Below are positions 46,157 to 54,723 of a stretch of DNA of 64,000 nucleotides, in pieces. The position numbers were made by a program, and so were the translations under genes. Within the stretch, counting starts at the first letter, position 1. Each line of letters begins with the position of its first letter. The stretch covers positions 665,042 to 729,041 of the forward strand of contig NZ_AMRK01000001.1 in NCBI RefSeq assembly GCF_000299875.1, written 5' to 3'. Source of the stretch: Celeribacter baekdonensis B30. GTDB lineage: Bacteria; Pseudomonadota; Alphaproteobacteria; Rhodobacterales; Rhodobacteraceae. The notes under the pieces are model-generated. The model saw only the letters and a program-made list of their open reading frames with translations. It was not told the DNA's origin and did not search any database.

Positions 46157-47470
46157 CTAGGCTAAACGCCGCAAGAGCGTGGCGTAATAGTCGGCTTCGA
46201 CGCCCGTGCCGAACTGCGCAAACAGATGTTCAAGACGTTCCGCTGCACGGATGTTGAGCCCGGCACGGATCAAAATGCGGATTTGGGTCAAAAGCCCCGC
46301 CTCGCTGTTGGGAACAAGGGCAAGTTTCCCAATATCCAAGAGACCGTCATCGACAAATTTTGACACTTGGGCCACAAGACCTCGGTTGTAAAACTGTCCC
46401 GAAAGCAAGAGCCGCAGGGCAGTCTTTTGCATTGGCTCCCCAAGGAAGGGCGCAAGAAGCGCCACGCGTTCGGCAAGATCGGGCATCTCTTGCTCAAGCT
46501 GGCGCATGAATTGAAGGGCAGGGTGACCCATCGCGCGGGCATTCACACCGGCAAAAAACGCACCAAGCTCAGCCACATGATTGGGCACCGAGGTTTGTGC
46601 CGTAATTTGGGCGGTGGATTTGTCTTTATGATCATGCAGACCCAAAATCAGGCTGATCAATGTGCTGCCTTCGACGGAATAGCTGGGGAAATGTAAAAAC
46701 CGTTCGGGCAGTTCGCTGATCACGCAATCGGGTTTGACAAGCCGCACCATCGCCGGATCGACAGTGGTGCCATAGCAAAACACCACTTCTTCGAAATCAG
46801 AGGCATAGGCCGGAACGAGGCGCGTTGAAAACGAGGTGCCAAAGGCCAGACAGCGCCCTTTTCCTTTGGGATTATAAAGCACCAGGACGTTACCGTGGTT
46901 CAAAATCAGGCTGGCAAAAACGTTGAAATACGAGGTTTCCTGTCCAAACATGCGCCGCCGTTCGGCGTTGACCACATCGTGGTATGAGCCAATCGACAGA
47001 TCGCCGGTTTCACTGTCGAGTGACGGTTGATAGGCCAGATCCAAATCGCGGGTTCGACCGATCCGACCACGCAGCGTCTTGTAACATTCAAGCGCAGCGG
47101 GTTGGGTCCAATGTGAATCGCGCCCAGTGTAAACCGTGCCCCCCTGAGCCTTATAATCGCGCAATTCCTCAAGCGGGTAGTGATAGCCGGGGGCCATTTG
47201 GCCCAACACCTCACGCACCGGGCGGGCTGCGCTGATCTCAATCCCGTCGGGTAGGTTTTCGGGATAAACACAATGCGCTTCGGGGACAATGATGCCGAGG
47301 AACGGCACGCTCAAACGTTCAATCACCGTACGATTGTGACGGTGGACCGAGAGGGCTGAGCTGAGCAAAGGGACTTCGCCCGCCAAATGGCCGAGCAAGT
47401 TGTTTGAGTCTTTGCCGTTCAAAAAAAGAAAGCCATTGCGACCCATCATAGCTTTTTCGGAAATCGTCAT
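46157..47470 (-). CDS. AlgX/AlgJ-like SGNH acetyltransferase-type protein
   Basis: This 437-residue protein resembles the SGNH-like domain of alginate O-acetyltransferases AlgX and AlgJ. Seen directly: GRNGFLFLNGKDSNN near the start, the catalytic pair D118/H120 in TGRDSHWTQPAALECY, and the serine block LAFGTSFSTRL with S213. It lacks an obvious signal peptide, although AlgX and AlgJ are periplasmic. The C-terminal 120 residues look helical and repeat-like. It is divergent from two sulfotransferase-like genes and probably decorates the same glycan. Real acetyl transfer is inference. Confidence 0.75.
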   Translation of the reverse strand: MTISEKAMMGRNGFLFLNGKDSNNLLGHLAGEVPLLSSALSVHRHNRTVIERLSVPFLGIIVPEAHCVYPENLPDGIEISAARPVREVLGQMAPGYHYPLEELRDYKAQGGTVYTGRDSHWTQPAALECYKTLRGRIGRTRDLDLAYQPSLDSETGDLSIGSYHDVVNAERRRMFGQETSYFNVFASLILNHGNVLVLYNPKGKGRCLAFGTSFSTRLVPAYASDFEEVVFCYGTTVDPAMVRLVKPDCVISELPERFLHFPSYSVEGSTLISLILGLHDHKDKSTAQITAQTSVPNHVAELGAFFAGVNARAMGHPALQFMRQLEQEMPDLAERVALLAPFLGEPMQKTALRLLLSGQFYNRGLVAQVSKFVDDGLLDIGKLALVPNSEAGLLTQIRILIRAGLNIRAAERLEHLFAQFGTGVEADYYATLLRRLA

Positions 47471-47541
47471 ATTGTCGTCCTGTGCGAATTAATGCCATTG
47501 TCGCCAGAGACCCGTGGCGCCTATCGTTGACGGGTTTGATA

Positions 47542-48543
47542 ATGGAGAAAGCGTTGATCCGCACCAAGAAACTAATCCTGCATATCGGCTCGTGGAAGAC
47601 TGGCACGACATCCATTCAAAGCTATCTCAGCGGCAAATATCAGCAGTTGAAAGCGGATAAAGTTCTCTACCCCATGACCAGTCGGCGCCGCGCCGATGGC
47701 GGTGTCGATACGGCGCATCACCGGCTTCGCATGCTGTTGGATGGCGCAGATGGGGCGATGACGCTACAGGTGGCGGGTGTGTTGGACCGTATGGCTGTGG
47801 AGCTGAAGCAAGCCCAATGCGAGACGCTGTTGTTGTCGTCTGAAACCTTTATGGATTTTCGTCGTCCCGAAACGCTACGTCGCTACATTGAGGCCGATGA
47901 GGTTCAGATTGTGGCCGTGTTTCGAAATCAGGCCGAGTTCATCTCTTCCATGTATTATACAGAGGTGTGCCATCGGAAGGTGATCGACCTGCCAATGGAC
48001 TATCTGGATGGGTTTAACGGCAATCTTCTGGATTATGCGAGTTGTCTGGTGCCTTGGCGCAGGGCTTGGCCAGAGGCACAGTCCTCCGTGTCCTTGTTTG
48101 AGCGCGGGACGCCCGCCCGCGATTTTCCTGCGGCTCATATGATGGCGCAGATCGGGTTGAACTGGCCTGTGGTTGCCGAAGACAATCATGTCGAACACAA
48201 GTCTTTGCCCGCGCAGGCCACGCTGTTTTTGCGGCAACTGGCGGCGTCGGGGTGGGATGACATGTCGTTTTTCGATGTTTTCAAGATGTGCCATCGCAAC
48301 GCAGACTGGTTCGCCCCGGTGAAAGAGCATTATTCGCCTGATGTCTTACAGCAAATCTTTGCGGATTATGCCCCGCAAAATAAGGCTTTGGCAGAGGAGT
48401 TCGTCTCCAACGGTCCGCGCGAATTTGCTCCACTGGTATTGACGGAGCGCGACACATGGGAGCGCGCAATGGGCGATACATCCGCCGTCTTTCCCACGAT
48501 TTTAAAACGGATTTCGCGCAGCGCCGCGAATGCTTGCACATGA
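47542..48543 (+). CDS. Sulfotransferase-like protein 1
   Basis: This roughly 333-residue cytoplasmic protein begins with LILHIGSWKTGTTSIQ (residues 11-26), the PAPS 5'-phosphosulfate loop of sulfotransferases. LLSSETFMDF and IVAVFRNQAEFISSMYYTEV (with the Arg/Ser of the 3'-phosphate site) follow. It would sulfate a sugar or other metabolite. The start is uncertain: ATG 47542 or GTG 47482; the ATG leaves room for a promoter shared with the divergent AlgX-like gene. It is paralogous to the next gene. Some such proteins are inactive, so sulfation is an inference. Confidence 0.75.
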   Translation: MEKALIRTKKLILHIGSWKTGTTSIQSYLSGKYQQLKADKVLYPMTSRRRADGGVDTAHHRLRMLLDGADGAMTLQVAGVLDRMAVELKQAQCETLLLSSETFMDFRRPETLRRYIEADEVQIVAVFRNQAEFISSMYYTEVCHRKVIDLPMDYLDGFNGNLLDYASCLVPWRRAWPEAQSSVSLFERGTPARDFPAAHMMAQIGLNWPVVAEDNHVEHKSLPAQATLFLRQLAASGWDDMSFFDVFKMCHRNADWFAPVKEHYSPDVLQQIFADYAPQNKALAEEFVSNGPREFAPLVLTERDTWERAMGDTSAVFPTILKRISRSAANACT

Positions 48544-48576
48544 TTATTTCGATTGCCCAAAAGACACGAGGCGCGC

Positions 48577-49575
48577 ATGACACCGATCCAGTTTGACCGC
48601 CTGATCCTGCATCCGGGATCGCCCAAAACTGGCACTTCTGGCTTACAGAACTTTCTGTTTCGCAAGCGAGATACGTTGCGCGACCTGGGGTATCTTTACC
48701 CGATGAGTGGGATAGATGTGGAGAGTGGCACGGCAAAGGGGCATCATGCCATAGCGCTTGCGATTGACCCCAACGCAAGCGAGCCATCTGAGCATTTGCG
48801 TGCCATGCTTGAGGCGCTGCGTGCCGAAATAGCGGCGGCCCCCGACAAGACCGTCATCCTGTCCTCAGAAGAGTTTTTTCATGCCCAGCGCATGGAGATC
48901 TTCAAGCATTATCTTCAACCAGCCTCTTGTCAGATTTACGTCAGTTTGCGCCCACAATATGAGGTGATGAACGCCAATTATTATACGCAGGTCACCCATA
49001 ATCGCATCAAAAACCCACCTGAAGCCTATTTCGATTCAATGAAGCTGGGGCTTAAATTCCCAGAGATCATGACCGTCTTTGCGCAGTTCACCCACAACAC
49101 GGACGTCAAATTGCGGGTGTTTGAGCGCGGGTCTCCCGTGCGCAAAAGTCCGATCGAGGATTTTCTGACGGTGATGGGGATTGATCTGAACTATGATCCC
49201 GAGGACAATATCGTTGAGCATCCAACCTTGCCTGCGGTTGCGACGCTGTTTTTGCGCTGGCTGAATGATGTGGGGCTGTCGCAGACCGATTTCTTTGAGG
49301 TGTTTCAAGACCTGCACAAGATGCGCCCGAGTTTATCGAAACAGACCTACACCATGTCGCCTGACTATATGCGCACGGTCGTCGAGCGGTTTGAAAGCGA
49401 CAATATATGGTTGCGACAGAATTTTGGCGACGGCGCATCTAAGCCGCTGTTTCAAGCACCTGAGTATCCCGATGCAGAGCTTTGGGAGCAGGAGGTGGGT
49501 CACGATCTTGCCGCTGTGCAACACAAGTTTCTAAAGCAGCTTTGCACCATGGCCGAAAGCGGCAAAAGTCGCTGA
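48577..49575 (+). CDS. Sulfotransferase-like protein 2
   Basis: This 332-residue paralogue of the preceding gene has the same layout: LILHPGSPKTGTSGLQ near residues 9-24, VILSSEEFF, then IYVSLRPQYEVMNANYYTQV and FERGSPVRKSPIEDFL. PKTGT replaces WKTGT in the phosphate loop. The gene begins 34 bases after the first one's stop with CGAGG before the ATG, so both are cotranscribed. Divergence between the copies suggests different positions or acceptors rather than dosage. Acceptor unknown. Confidence 0.75.
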   Translation: MTPIQFDRLILHPGSPKTGTSGLQNFLFRKRDTLRDLGYLYPMSGIDVESGTAKGHHAIALAIDPNASEPSEHLRAMLEALRAEIAAAPDKTVILSSEEFFHAQRMEIFKHYLQPASCQIYVSLRPQYEVMNANYYTQVTHNRIKNPPEAYFDSMKLGLKFPEIMTVFAQFTHNTDVKLRVFERGSPVRKSPIEDFLTVMGIDLNYDPEDNIVEHPTLPAVATLFLRWLNDVGLSQTDFFEVFQDLHKMRPSLSKQTYTMSPDYMRTVVERFESDNIWLRQNFGDGASKPLFQAPEYPDAELWEQEVGHDLAAVQHKFLKQLCTMAESGKSR

Positions 49576-49615
49576 ACCGGCGGGATCGGACCGGGCTTGC
49601 CCGGCCAGACCCTGA

Positions 49616-51523
49616 TCATTTCGTCACAATAGCTGCCAGATCAGCCAAAGCGTCGCGCAGACAGCTTTCCTCATCCATGACGGGCGAGGCGATGGCATTG
49701 TCATACCGGGTGTTGAGATCTTTCGCGCGTTTCACCGCAACGCGGAACCCCTCGACAAGCGTTTCGGGCGACATTTCAACGGGGATGAGGTTGCGGTTTT
49801 GTTTGGCCAGCCAAGCGTCATTGCGCAGATCGGTCTTATTGGTCACGGTCGGCAGACCATAGGCTGCCATCTGAAAATGCACGATCCCTGGGTGTGGGGT
49901 GGTAATCACCGACAGGCCGATGTCGCCGGTCAGCAAAAACTCCTCGTAGTCCTCTTTCGGCATTTTCGGCACCATCCGTAGCTTTTCAGAGCCGCCCAGA
50001 TCAATATCGTCGATTTTACCCAAGGTGCCGAGGGCATAAAACTCCCAATCCTCCCCGGCAAAAACACCCTGTCTGATCGCCTCGCGCAGCGCATAGACCA
50101 ACATGCCGAAATGGTTGCGCGCAGCATGACCTTCGGGGCGGCCATACATGATGAAACGGCGCGTTTCGCGACCGCTGTTCATTTCGACAAAGCGATCCTT
50201 GCCGACATTCAGCCGGACAAGCTGATTTTCGATAGCGGTATACCGATAGTCTTTTCCGGCGCGCTCAAACACCGGGGTCTTTTTCTGAAAGAACTCGATC
50301 AGCTTGTGTGAATTATAGACTGCGTCATGCGGTAGGAAAAATGCAGATTCATTGAAACTGCGCATGTCGGTATTGGCGTGAAAGTCTGGTTCGTATTCCT
50401 GAATGAAAAAGATCGGTTTTTGGTTGGCCGATGCGGCAATCTTTTGGGCAATCCGGTGTAATTCCGCACAGTAGGAAATGACATGATAATTGGCCGGAAT
50501 TTCAACAGCGCGAGTCTGGGCGTCGAACTTCTGAAACCCATGAAACATATTGTAGATTTTGGGCATCTTGATGCGCATACGCAAAAGATTGCCTTCGTGC
50601 TTTTCCATGCTGGAGTGGTTGATGACCATCAGGCGCAGGCCAATCCCGGTCTGTTCGGACAGCTTGCGCAGGAAGCCATAAAACGCCAAATAGCCGCCAA
50701 ACAAGATTTCGGGCAGGAAATCGGGCACCAGCACCAAAAGCCCTCCCGGTCCCTGCGCCTCAGTGCGGCGAACCTTCACCTTCCCACCATAAAATTCCAT
50801 GGCATTGAGCATGTCGAGGGCTGCGAGGGCGGTCACGCCGGGCAGGTTATCTTCCAAGGCTAGGCGGGTTTCGGCCTCTTGTTCGGCACTCTTTTTCTCT
50901 GCCAATGACTTTAGATATTGGTCATGCGAGATGACATGCCGAACCTCTTTGGTCTGAACCAGCAAGAAATGTTGAAAACCTGAGGCGATCAGGTTTTCCC
51001 CGATGGCTATTGTGACATCCTCGTATAGATCGCGGTATCCCGACTCCGAAAACTCTGCGGATGGGGAAAGCTCTTCTTGTGTGACCTGGCTGAAATAGTA
51101 ATCCACCACGGTCGGGTAGCCAGCCATTCGTGCGCCGTAGGTCTTTTCAAGAAAGCGGCGATCCAGAGCGAGATAGGTCTGGCGGGCCAAGTTGATCTGG
51201 GACTTGGTAAAGGGGTGCCGACCGGTTTCGTTCACCCCAAATTCCAGCCAGTGACGAAAGCCCGTCTCACCGGAGGCCTGTGTCAGGTTCTTACGGACAT
51301 CCGTGTTTTTCTTGCGATAGAGAATTTCGGAGAACCCATCATGGGGATCATGGCCCAGAAACCCACCGAGACGCCGATAAAAGTCGAGAGGGCTTTCGCC
51401 TTCCAGGCCATGTCGCGCAATTTCGTCACGATAGGTTGTCTCATACCAAGCAGCGTCAAATCCCTCTGCCACGAGGAGATCAATGACATTTTGGGTGTCT
51501 GCGATGGTATCTTGGGTGTCCAT
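49616..51523 (-). CDS. Large glycosyltransferase, WsaF-like, with N-terminal repeats
   Basis: This 635-residue protein has two parts. The first 200 residues contain repeats of a motif seen in other polysaccharide glycosyltransferases: FDAAWYETTYRDEIARHG, then FSEILYRKKNTDVRKN with FRHWLEFGVNETGRHPF, and a later FSESGYRDLYEDVTIAIG. The rest looks like a WsaF-type GT-B enzyme: PIFFIQEYEPDFHAN, FIMYGRPEGHAARN and the donor-site region IGLSVITTPHPGIVHFQMAA. WsaF is a rhamnosyltransferase of S-layer glycan synthesis; the sugar here cannot be read. It faces the sulfotransferase genes with 40 bases between stops. Confidence 0.72.
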   Translation of the reverse strand: MDTQDTIADTQNVIDLLVAEGFDAAWYETTYRDEIARHGLEGESPLDFYRRLGGFLGHDPHDGFSEILYRKKNTDVRKNLTQASGETGFRHWLEFGVNETGRHPFTKSQINLARQTYLALDRRFLEKTYGARMAGYPTVVDYYFSQVTQEELSPSAEFSESGYRDLYEDVTIAIGENLIASGFQHFLLVQTKEVRHVISHDQYLKSLAEKKSAEQEAETRLALEDNLPGVTALAALDMLNAMEFYGGKVKVRRTEAQGPGGLLVLVPDFLPEILFGGYLAFYGFLRKLSEQTGIGLRLMVINHSSMEKHEGNLLRMRIKMPKIYNMFHGFQKFDAQTRAVEIPANYHVISYCAELHRIAQKIAASANQKPIFFIQEYEPDFHANTDMRSFNESAFFLPHDAVYNSHKLIEFFQKKTPVFERAGKDYRYTAIENQLVRLNVGKDRFVEMNSGRETRRFIMYGRPEGHAARNHFGMLVYALREAIRQGVFAGEDWEFYALGTLGKIDDIDLGGSEKLRMVPKMPKEDYEEFLLTGDIGLSVITTPHPGIVHFQMAAYGLPTVTNKTDLRNDAWLAKQNRNLIPVEMSPETLVEGFRVAVKRAKDLNTRYDNAIASPVMDEESCLRDALADLAAIVTK

Positions 51524-51710
51524 GGACCGATCTCACTTTGCTTTAAAACGAATGCCTCTGGTTCCCCCAGATGCGTTTGGTTGTGTTTGGTGAAAGTCTT
51601 GCCAATTTGAAATGCAACAATGGTTGGGCTTTGACTGGGCTGTGGTTTAAATAATCGGAGGACAACGTGACCCGTGTTGTACCGCCTGTTCGGCATCCCC
51701 GCGCGGGCGA

Positions 51711-51726
51711 ATTTTCTTAAGAAAAT
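51711..51726. repeat. 16-bp AT-rich perfect palindrome
   Basis: ATTTTCTTAAGAAAAT is self-complementary across all 16 bases. It lies about 190 bases upstream of the glycosyltransferase start. It could be a dimeric regulator site. Confidence 0.6.
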
Positions 51727-51913
51727 ACATACTTGAAATCTTCACCCCTTAAATCCTACCCACGCTTTGGTCCCGCGCAGGGCGTCTTTTTACCATGTTC
51801 CATGTGGATACCACGCCGCGACAGATGGGCGCAAGAATGCCGTATCCTTCGCCGGAGCGTCTGAAAAGGCGCGTAGATGTGATGCGTTTGGGGGGGCAGT
51901 TCAGAGAGAACAC

Positions 51914-51949
51914 AAAAAAACCGCCCGTGAAACACGAGCGGCTTTTTTT
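51914..51949. terminator. Bidirectional terminator downstream of rpmJ
   Basis: CCGCCCGTG (51921-51929) pairs with CACGAGCGG (51933-51941), one mismatch, loop AAA, with A7 on the left and T7 on the right. It ends the rpmJ transcript on the minus strand and works in the other direction as well. Confidence 0.88.
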
Positions 51950-51963
51950 GATCGCTGCTGATC

Positions 51964-52089
51964 TCAGCCCTGACGGGCTTTGAAACGGCGCTGCGTCTTG
52001 TTGATCACGTACACGCGGCCTTTACGGCGCACGACGCGGCAGTCGCGGTGCCGGTTTTTCAGCGAGCGGAGCGAGTTACGAACTTTCAT
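51964..52089 (-). CDS. rpmJ: 50S ribosomal protein L36, zinc-free form
   Basis: This 41-residue protein starts [20 protein letters not shown] and ends [13 protein letters not shown]. It is the longer L36 form that lacks the Cys4/His zinc site (only one Cys remains), as is usual in alphaproteobacteria. AAGGAGAAAG precedes the ATG. It binds 23S rRNA in the large subunit. It lies 61 bases downstream of tRNA-Val on the same strand, and the two may share a transcript. Confidence 0.95.
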   Translation of the reverse strand: MKVRNSLRSLKNRHRDCRVVRRKGRVYVINKTQRRFKARQG

Positions 52090-52150
52090 AGTCTTTCTCC
52101 TTTTCGCGGCGCCTGCGTGCGCCTGTTAAAACCAATATAACGGCGGAGGA

Positions 52151-52225
52151 TGGTGGGCGTAACAAGGTTCGAACTTGTGACCCCTTCGATGTCAACGAAG
52201 TGCTCTACCACTGAGCTATACACCC
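52151..52225 (-). tRNA. tRNA-Val (anticodon GAC)
   Basis: This 75-nt tRNA has a fully paired acceptor stem (GGGTGTA with TACGCCC, one G-T), a D-arm with AGCTCAGTGGTAGAGC, an anticodon stem CTTCG/CGAAG with loop TTGACAT giving anticodon GAC, and a T-arm containing GTTCGAA. The CCA end is encoded. It decodes GUC and GUU. A promoter lies about 90 bases upstream. Confidence 0.97.
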
Positions 52226-52314
52226 ATTCCTCCATGGGAAACTCGCGCCTTGATCTCGTTTCGCCTCGCAGCGCAAAGAACAAGACGCGGGGCATTCCCG
52301 CGTCAGTGCGGGTG

Positions 52315-52343
52315 CGTATAAAAGGAGTCGAATGATTGTTCAA
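52315..52343 (-). promoter_or_regulatory. Sigma-70-type promoter upstream of tRNA-Val
   Basis: On the minus strand, TTGAAC (52343-52338) is separated by 17 bases from TATACG (52320-52315). Spacing is ideal and the site lies upstream of the tRNA. A perfect 8-bp hairpin (52284-52291 with 52297-52304) lies in the leader and is probably removed during 5' processing. Confidence 0.55.
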
Positions 52344-52508
52344 GGCCTTTTGGCATTGAATTTCAATGTCCAAAGTCTTTTGTAATTTATCCGGGTTACG
52401 GATTGGATGCAAAACACCCACAGGAGTGACCCGGCGGACGCCTTTTGCACTTTCGTGATTCAGAAAAAACACAAAAGCCTTTATAGTTTGCGGTGAAAGG
52501 GAGTGTCG

Positions 52509-53369
52509 ATGAGCAAAGTGCCATATCTGTTAAGAAGACCGGAGAGCAGAACCTCTTGCGTGGTCTTTGCTTCGCCGCACAGTGGGCGCGATTATCCCGC
52601 AGAGATGGTACAACAGTCGGTTTTAAGCCCTCTTCAACTCCGCTCTTCTGAAGATGCGCATGTAGACCGGCTTTACGCCGATGTGCCACGATTCGGTGCG
52701 GTGATGATCTCGGCCACCTATCCGCGCGCTTGGGTGGATCTCAACCGACATGCCGATGAAATGGACCCGGCCTTGGTGGCGGGGGTGTCTCGCGTCGGAT
52801 TGAACCCGCGCATCGCCTCCGGGCTTGGGGTGATTCCGCGTGTGGTGGCCGGTGGCCGGTCGATTTATCGTGGGAAAATAAGCCGAGAAGAGGCGCAAGA
52901 GCGGATCAGGACCGTGTGGCAACCTTATCATCGCTTGCTTCAGGCGGTGATCGACGAATCTCTGGCTTTATTTGGCCAATCCATTTTGATTGATTGCCAT
53001 TCGATGCCGCGCGAGGCTCTGTCCGCAGTGCGCAGTGGCAAAGGGCGGCGGCCCGAAGTGGTGATCGGCGATCGCTACGGCGCATCGGCCAATCCGAGCA
53101 TTGTGATCGAGGTGGAGCGCGCGTTTCGGCAGCAGGGCTTTGAAGTGGCGCGCAATGTGCCCTTTGCGGGGGCCTTTGTGACACAGCATTACGGCCATCC
53201 GGCGCGGCGCTGCCATGCGATTCAAGTCGAGATTGATCGCTCTGTTTATATGAATGAACTGACGCTTGTGCCGCATTCCGATTTCAACGAGATTTGTGCG
53301 CGTGTTGGGGCTGCGGCGGAAGTGATTGCCAAAATCGGGGCGGAGCGGGTGCCAATGGCCGCAGAATAG
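52509..53369 (+). CDS. N-formylglutamate amidohydrolase
   Basis: This 286-residue zinc-type enzyme matches the N-formylglutamate amidohydrolase (HutG/FGase) family: FASPHSGRDYPAEM near the start, SSEDAHVDRLYAD, YPRAWVDLNRHADEMDP and LIDCHSMPREAL with the metal-binding His, later THYG-like TQHYGHPARRCHAIQVEID. It deformylates formylglutamate in histidine breakdown or similar N-formyl amino acids. No other hut genes are adjacent, so the pathway is open. GGGAG precedes the ATG at 52509. Confidence 0.88.
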   Translation: MSKVPYLLRRPESRTSCVVFASPHSGRDYPAEMVQQSVLSPLQLRSSEDAHVDRLYADVPRFGAVMISATYPRAWVDLNRHADEMDPALVAGVSRVGLNPRIASGLGVIPRVVAGGRSIYRGKISREEAQERIRTVWQPYHRLLQAVIDESLALFGQSILIDCHSMPREALSAVRSGKGRRPEVVIGDRYGASANPSIVIEVERAFRQQGFEVARNVPFAGAFVTQHYGHPARRCHAIQVEIDRSVYMNELTLVPHSDFNEICARVGAAAEVIAKIGAERVPMAAE

Positions 53370-53376
53370 TCTCTGG

Positions 53377-54630
53377 CTACCGAAGTGCGCGACCTTTGCG
53401 AATCGCGTCTTTGCCAAATTTGCGGCGGATCTCATCGCTGGCGCGCTCGGCACGGGCACGTTTGATCGCATCCGGGTCCAGTAAATCCGCCGAGATATCG
53501 GCCTGGTCGGCGGGTACCAAATCCGAGAGACCGACACCGATCAATCGAAACGGACCTTTGTCGATCGCCCCATCCAAAAGCCCGCGCGCGGTGCGATACA
53601 TTTTATCGGCCATATTGCTGGGTTCGTGTAGGGTCACACGTCGCGTCAGCGTGCTGTGATTGGTGCATTTGAGTTTGAGTGTGACCACGCGCCCCGCAAT
53701 GTCTTTCGCCTTGGCGCGGTCGGAGACCTGTTCGGCCAGCCGCCAGATATGCCCGTCCAAAATGTCGAGCGAGGCGGTGTCTTCGGGGAAGGTGGTTTCT
53801 TTGGAGATGGATTTGACCGGACGTTTGGCGGAAATGCTACGGCTGTCTTGGCCGCGCGCCAGATGCCAAAGCCGGTCCCCCATCGACCCAAACCGCAGGT
53901 GCAAATCGGCTTTCTCCCAGCGCCTCAAATCGGAAAACGTCCGTATCCCGGCCTTTTCCAAAGAGGTGCGGGTGGCTTGGCCGACGCCCCAAATCAGGCT
54001 CACAGGTTTTGGCGCGAGAAACGCCATCGTCTCTGCCGCGCCAATCACCGAAAACCCGCGCGGCTTGTCCAAATCGGAGGCGACTTTGGCGAGGAATTTG
54101 TTGTGGCTGAGCCCGATGGACCCGGTCAGCCCCAATTCCGTGTGCATCCGTTTGACCAGCCGCGCCAACATTGCCGCAGGCGGGCGACCATGCAGTCGCG
54201 CCGTGCCGCGCAGGTCCATAAACGCCTCATCCAAAGAGAGCGGTTCCACATCCGGGGTGAGTTCGTTCATCATGTCACGGATGGCGCGAGAGGCCTCGGC
54301 ATAGGCCGCCATGCGAGGTTTGACCACCACCGCTTCGGGGCACAGGGCGAGGGCTTTGAACATCGGCATGGCCGAGCGCACACCTTTGATCCGGGCGATG
54401 TAACAGGCGGTGGAAACAACGCCGCGTGTGCCGCCGCCGATGATCACCGGTTTGTCGCGCAGATCGGGATTGTCGCGTTTCTCCACAGAGGCATAGAACG
54501 CATCGCAATCCATATGTGCGATGGCCAGATCATACAGCTCAGGATGCGCAATCACCTTCGGCCGCCCACAGGAGGGGCAGCGGGCACCAGTTTCAAACAT
54601 TGTAAGGCAATCACGGCAAAGCGCGGGCAT
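53377..54630 (-). CDS. dinB: DNA polymerase IV (Y family) with N-terminal CxxC pairs
   Basis: This 417-residue translesion polymerase has the Y-family catalytic blocks IAHMDCDAFYASVE (first acidic ligand), GVVSTACYIARIKGVRSAM and PLSLDEAFMDLRG (the SxDE motif), then the helix-hairpin-helix and little-finger domains. Unlike Escherichia coli DinB it starts with a 25-residue extension carrying C5, C8, C18 and C21, which could bind zinc. AAGGA precedes the ATG. It converges on the amidohydrolase with seven bases between stops. No clear LexA box was found upstream. Confidence 0.93.
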   Translation of the reverse strand: MPALCRDCLTMFETGARCPSCGRPKVIAHPELYDLAIAHMDCDAFYASVEKRDNPDLRDKPVIIGGGTRGVVSTACYIARIKGVRSAMPMFKALALCPEAVVVKPRMAAYAEASRAIRDMMNELTPDVEPLSLDEAFMDLRGTARLHGRPPAAMLARLVKRMHTELGLTGSIGLSHNKFLAKVASDLDKPRGFSVIGAAETMAFLAPKPVSLIWGVGQATRTSLEKAGIRTFSDLRRWEKADLHLRFGSMGDRLWHLARGQDSRSISAKRPVKSISKETTFPEDTASLDILDGHIWRLAEQVSDRAKAKDIAGRVVTLKLKCTNHSTLTRRVTLHEPSNMADKMYRTARGLLDGAIDKGPFRLIGVGLSDLVPADQADISADLLDPDAIKRARAERASDEIRRKFGKDAIRKGRALR

Positions 54631-54723
54631 ATGGGTGTTCCTTGACCTCCCTCCAGTCTATACCCAACTCAAGGGAGGGGCTATCCTTCGCCTCGTATAT
54701 CCGTGTTCATCGGGGGAGTTTTC

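Larger units (their letters stand above)
51524..51963. other. 440-bp non-coding region before rpmJ
   Basis: No convincing gene is present. The left part should carry the promoter of the glycosyltransferase gene. It contains a 16-bp palindrome (51711-51726) next to a GC-rich GCGCGGGCG run, and at its right end the rpmJ terminator. Short reading frames here cross that terminator and have no family resemblance. Confidence 0.7.

Noticed and set aside
51795..51983. 62-codon frame upstream of rpmJ
   Set aside because: Runs through a strong terminator and into rpmJ; no family resemblance.
52151..52225. tRNA-Val as a possible integration site
   Set aside because: No integrase gene and no copy of the tRNA 3' end were seen elsewhere in the window.
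54631..54723. LexA box upstream of dinB
   Set aside because: No GTTC-N7-GTTC arrangement was found in the 93-base spacer.
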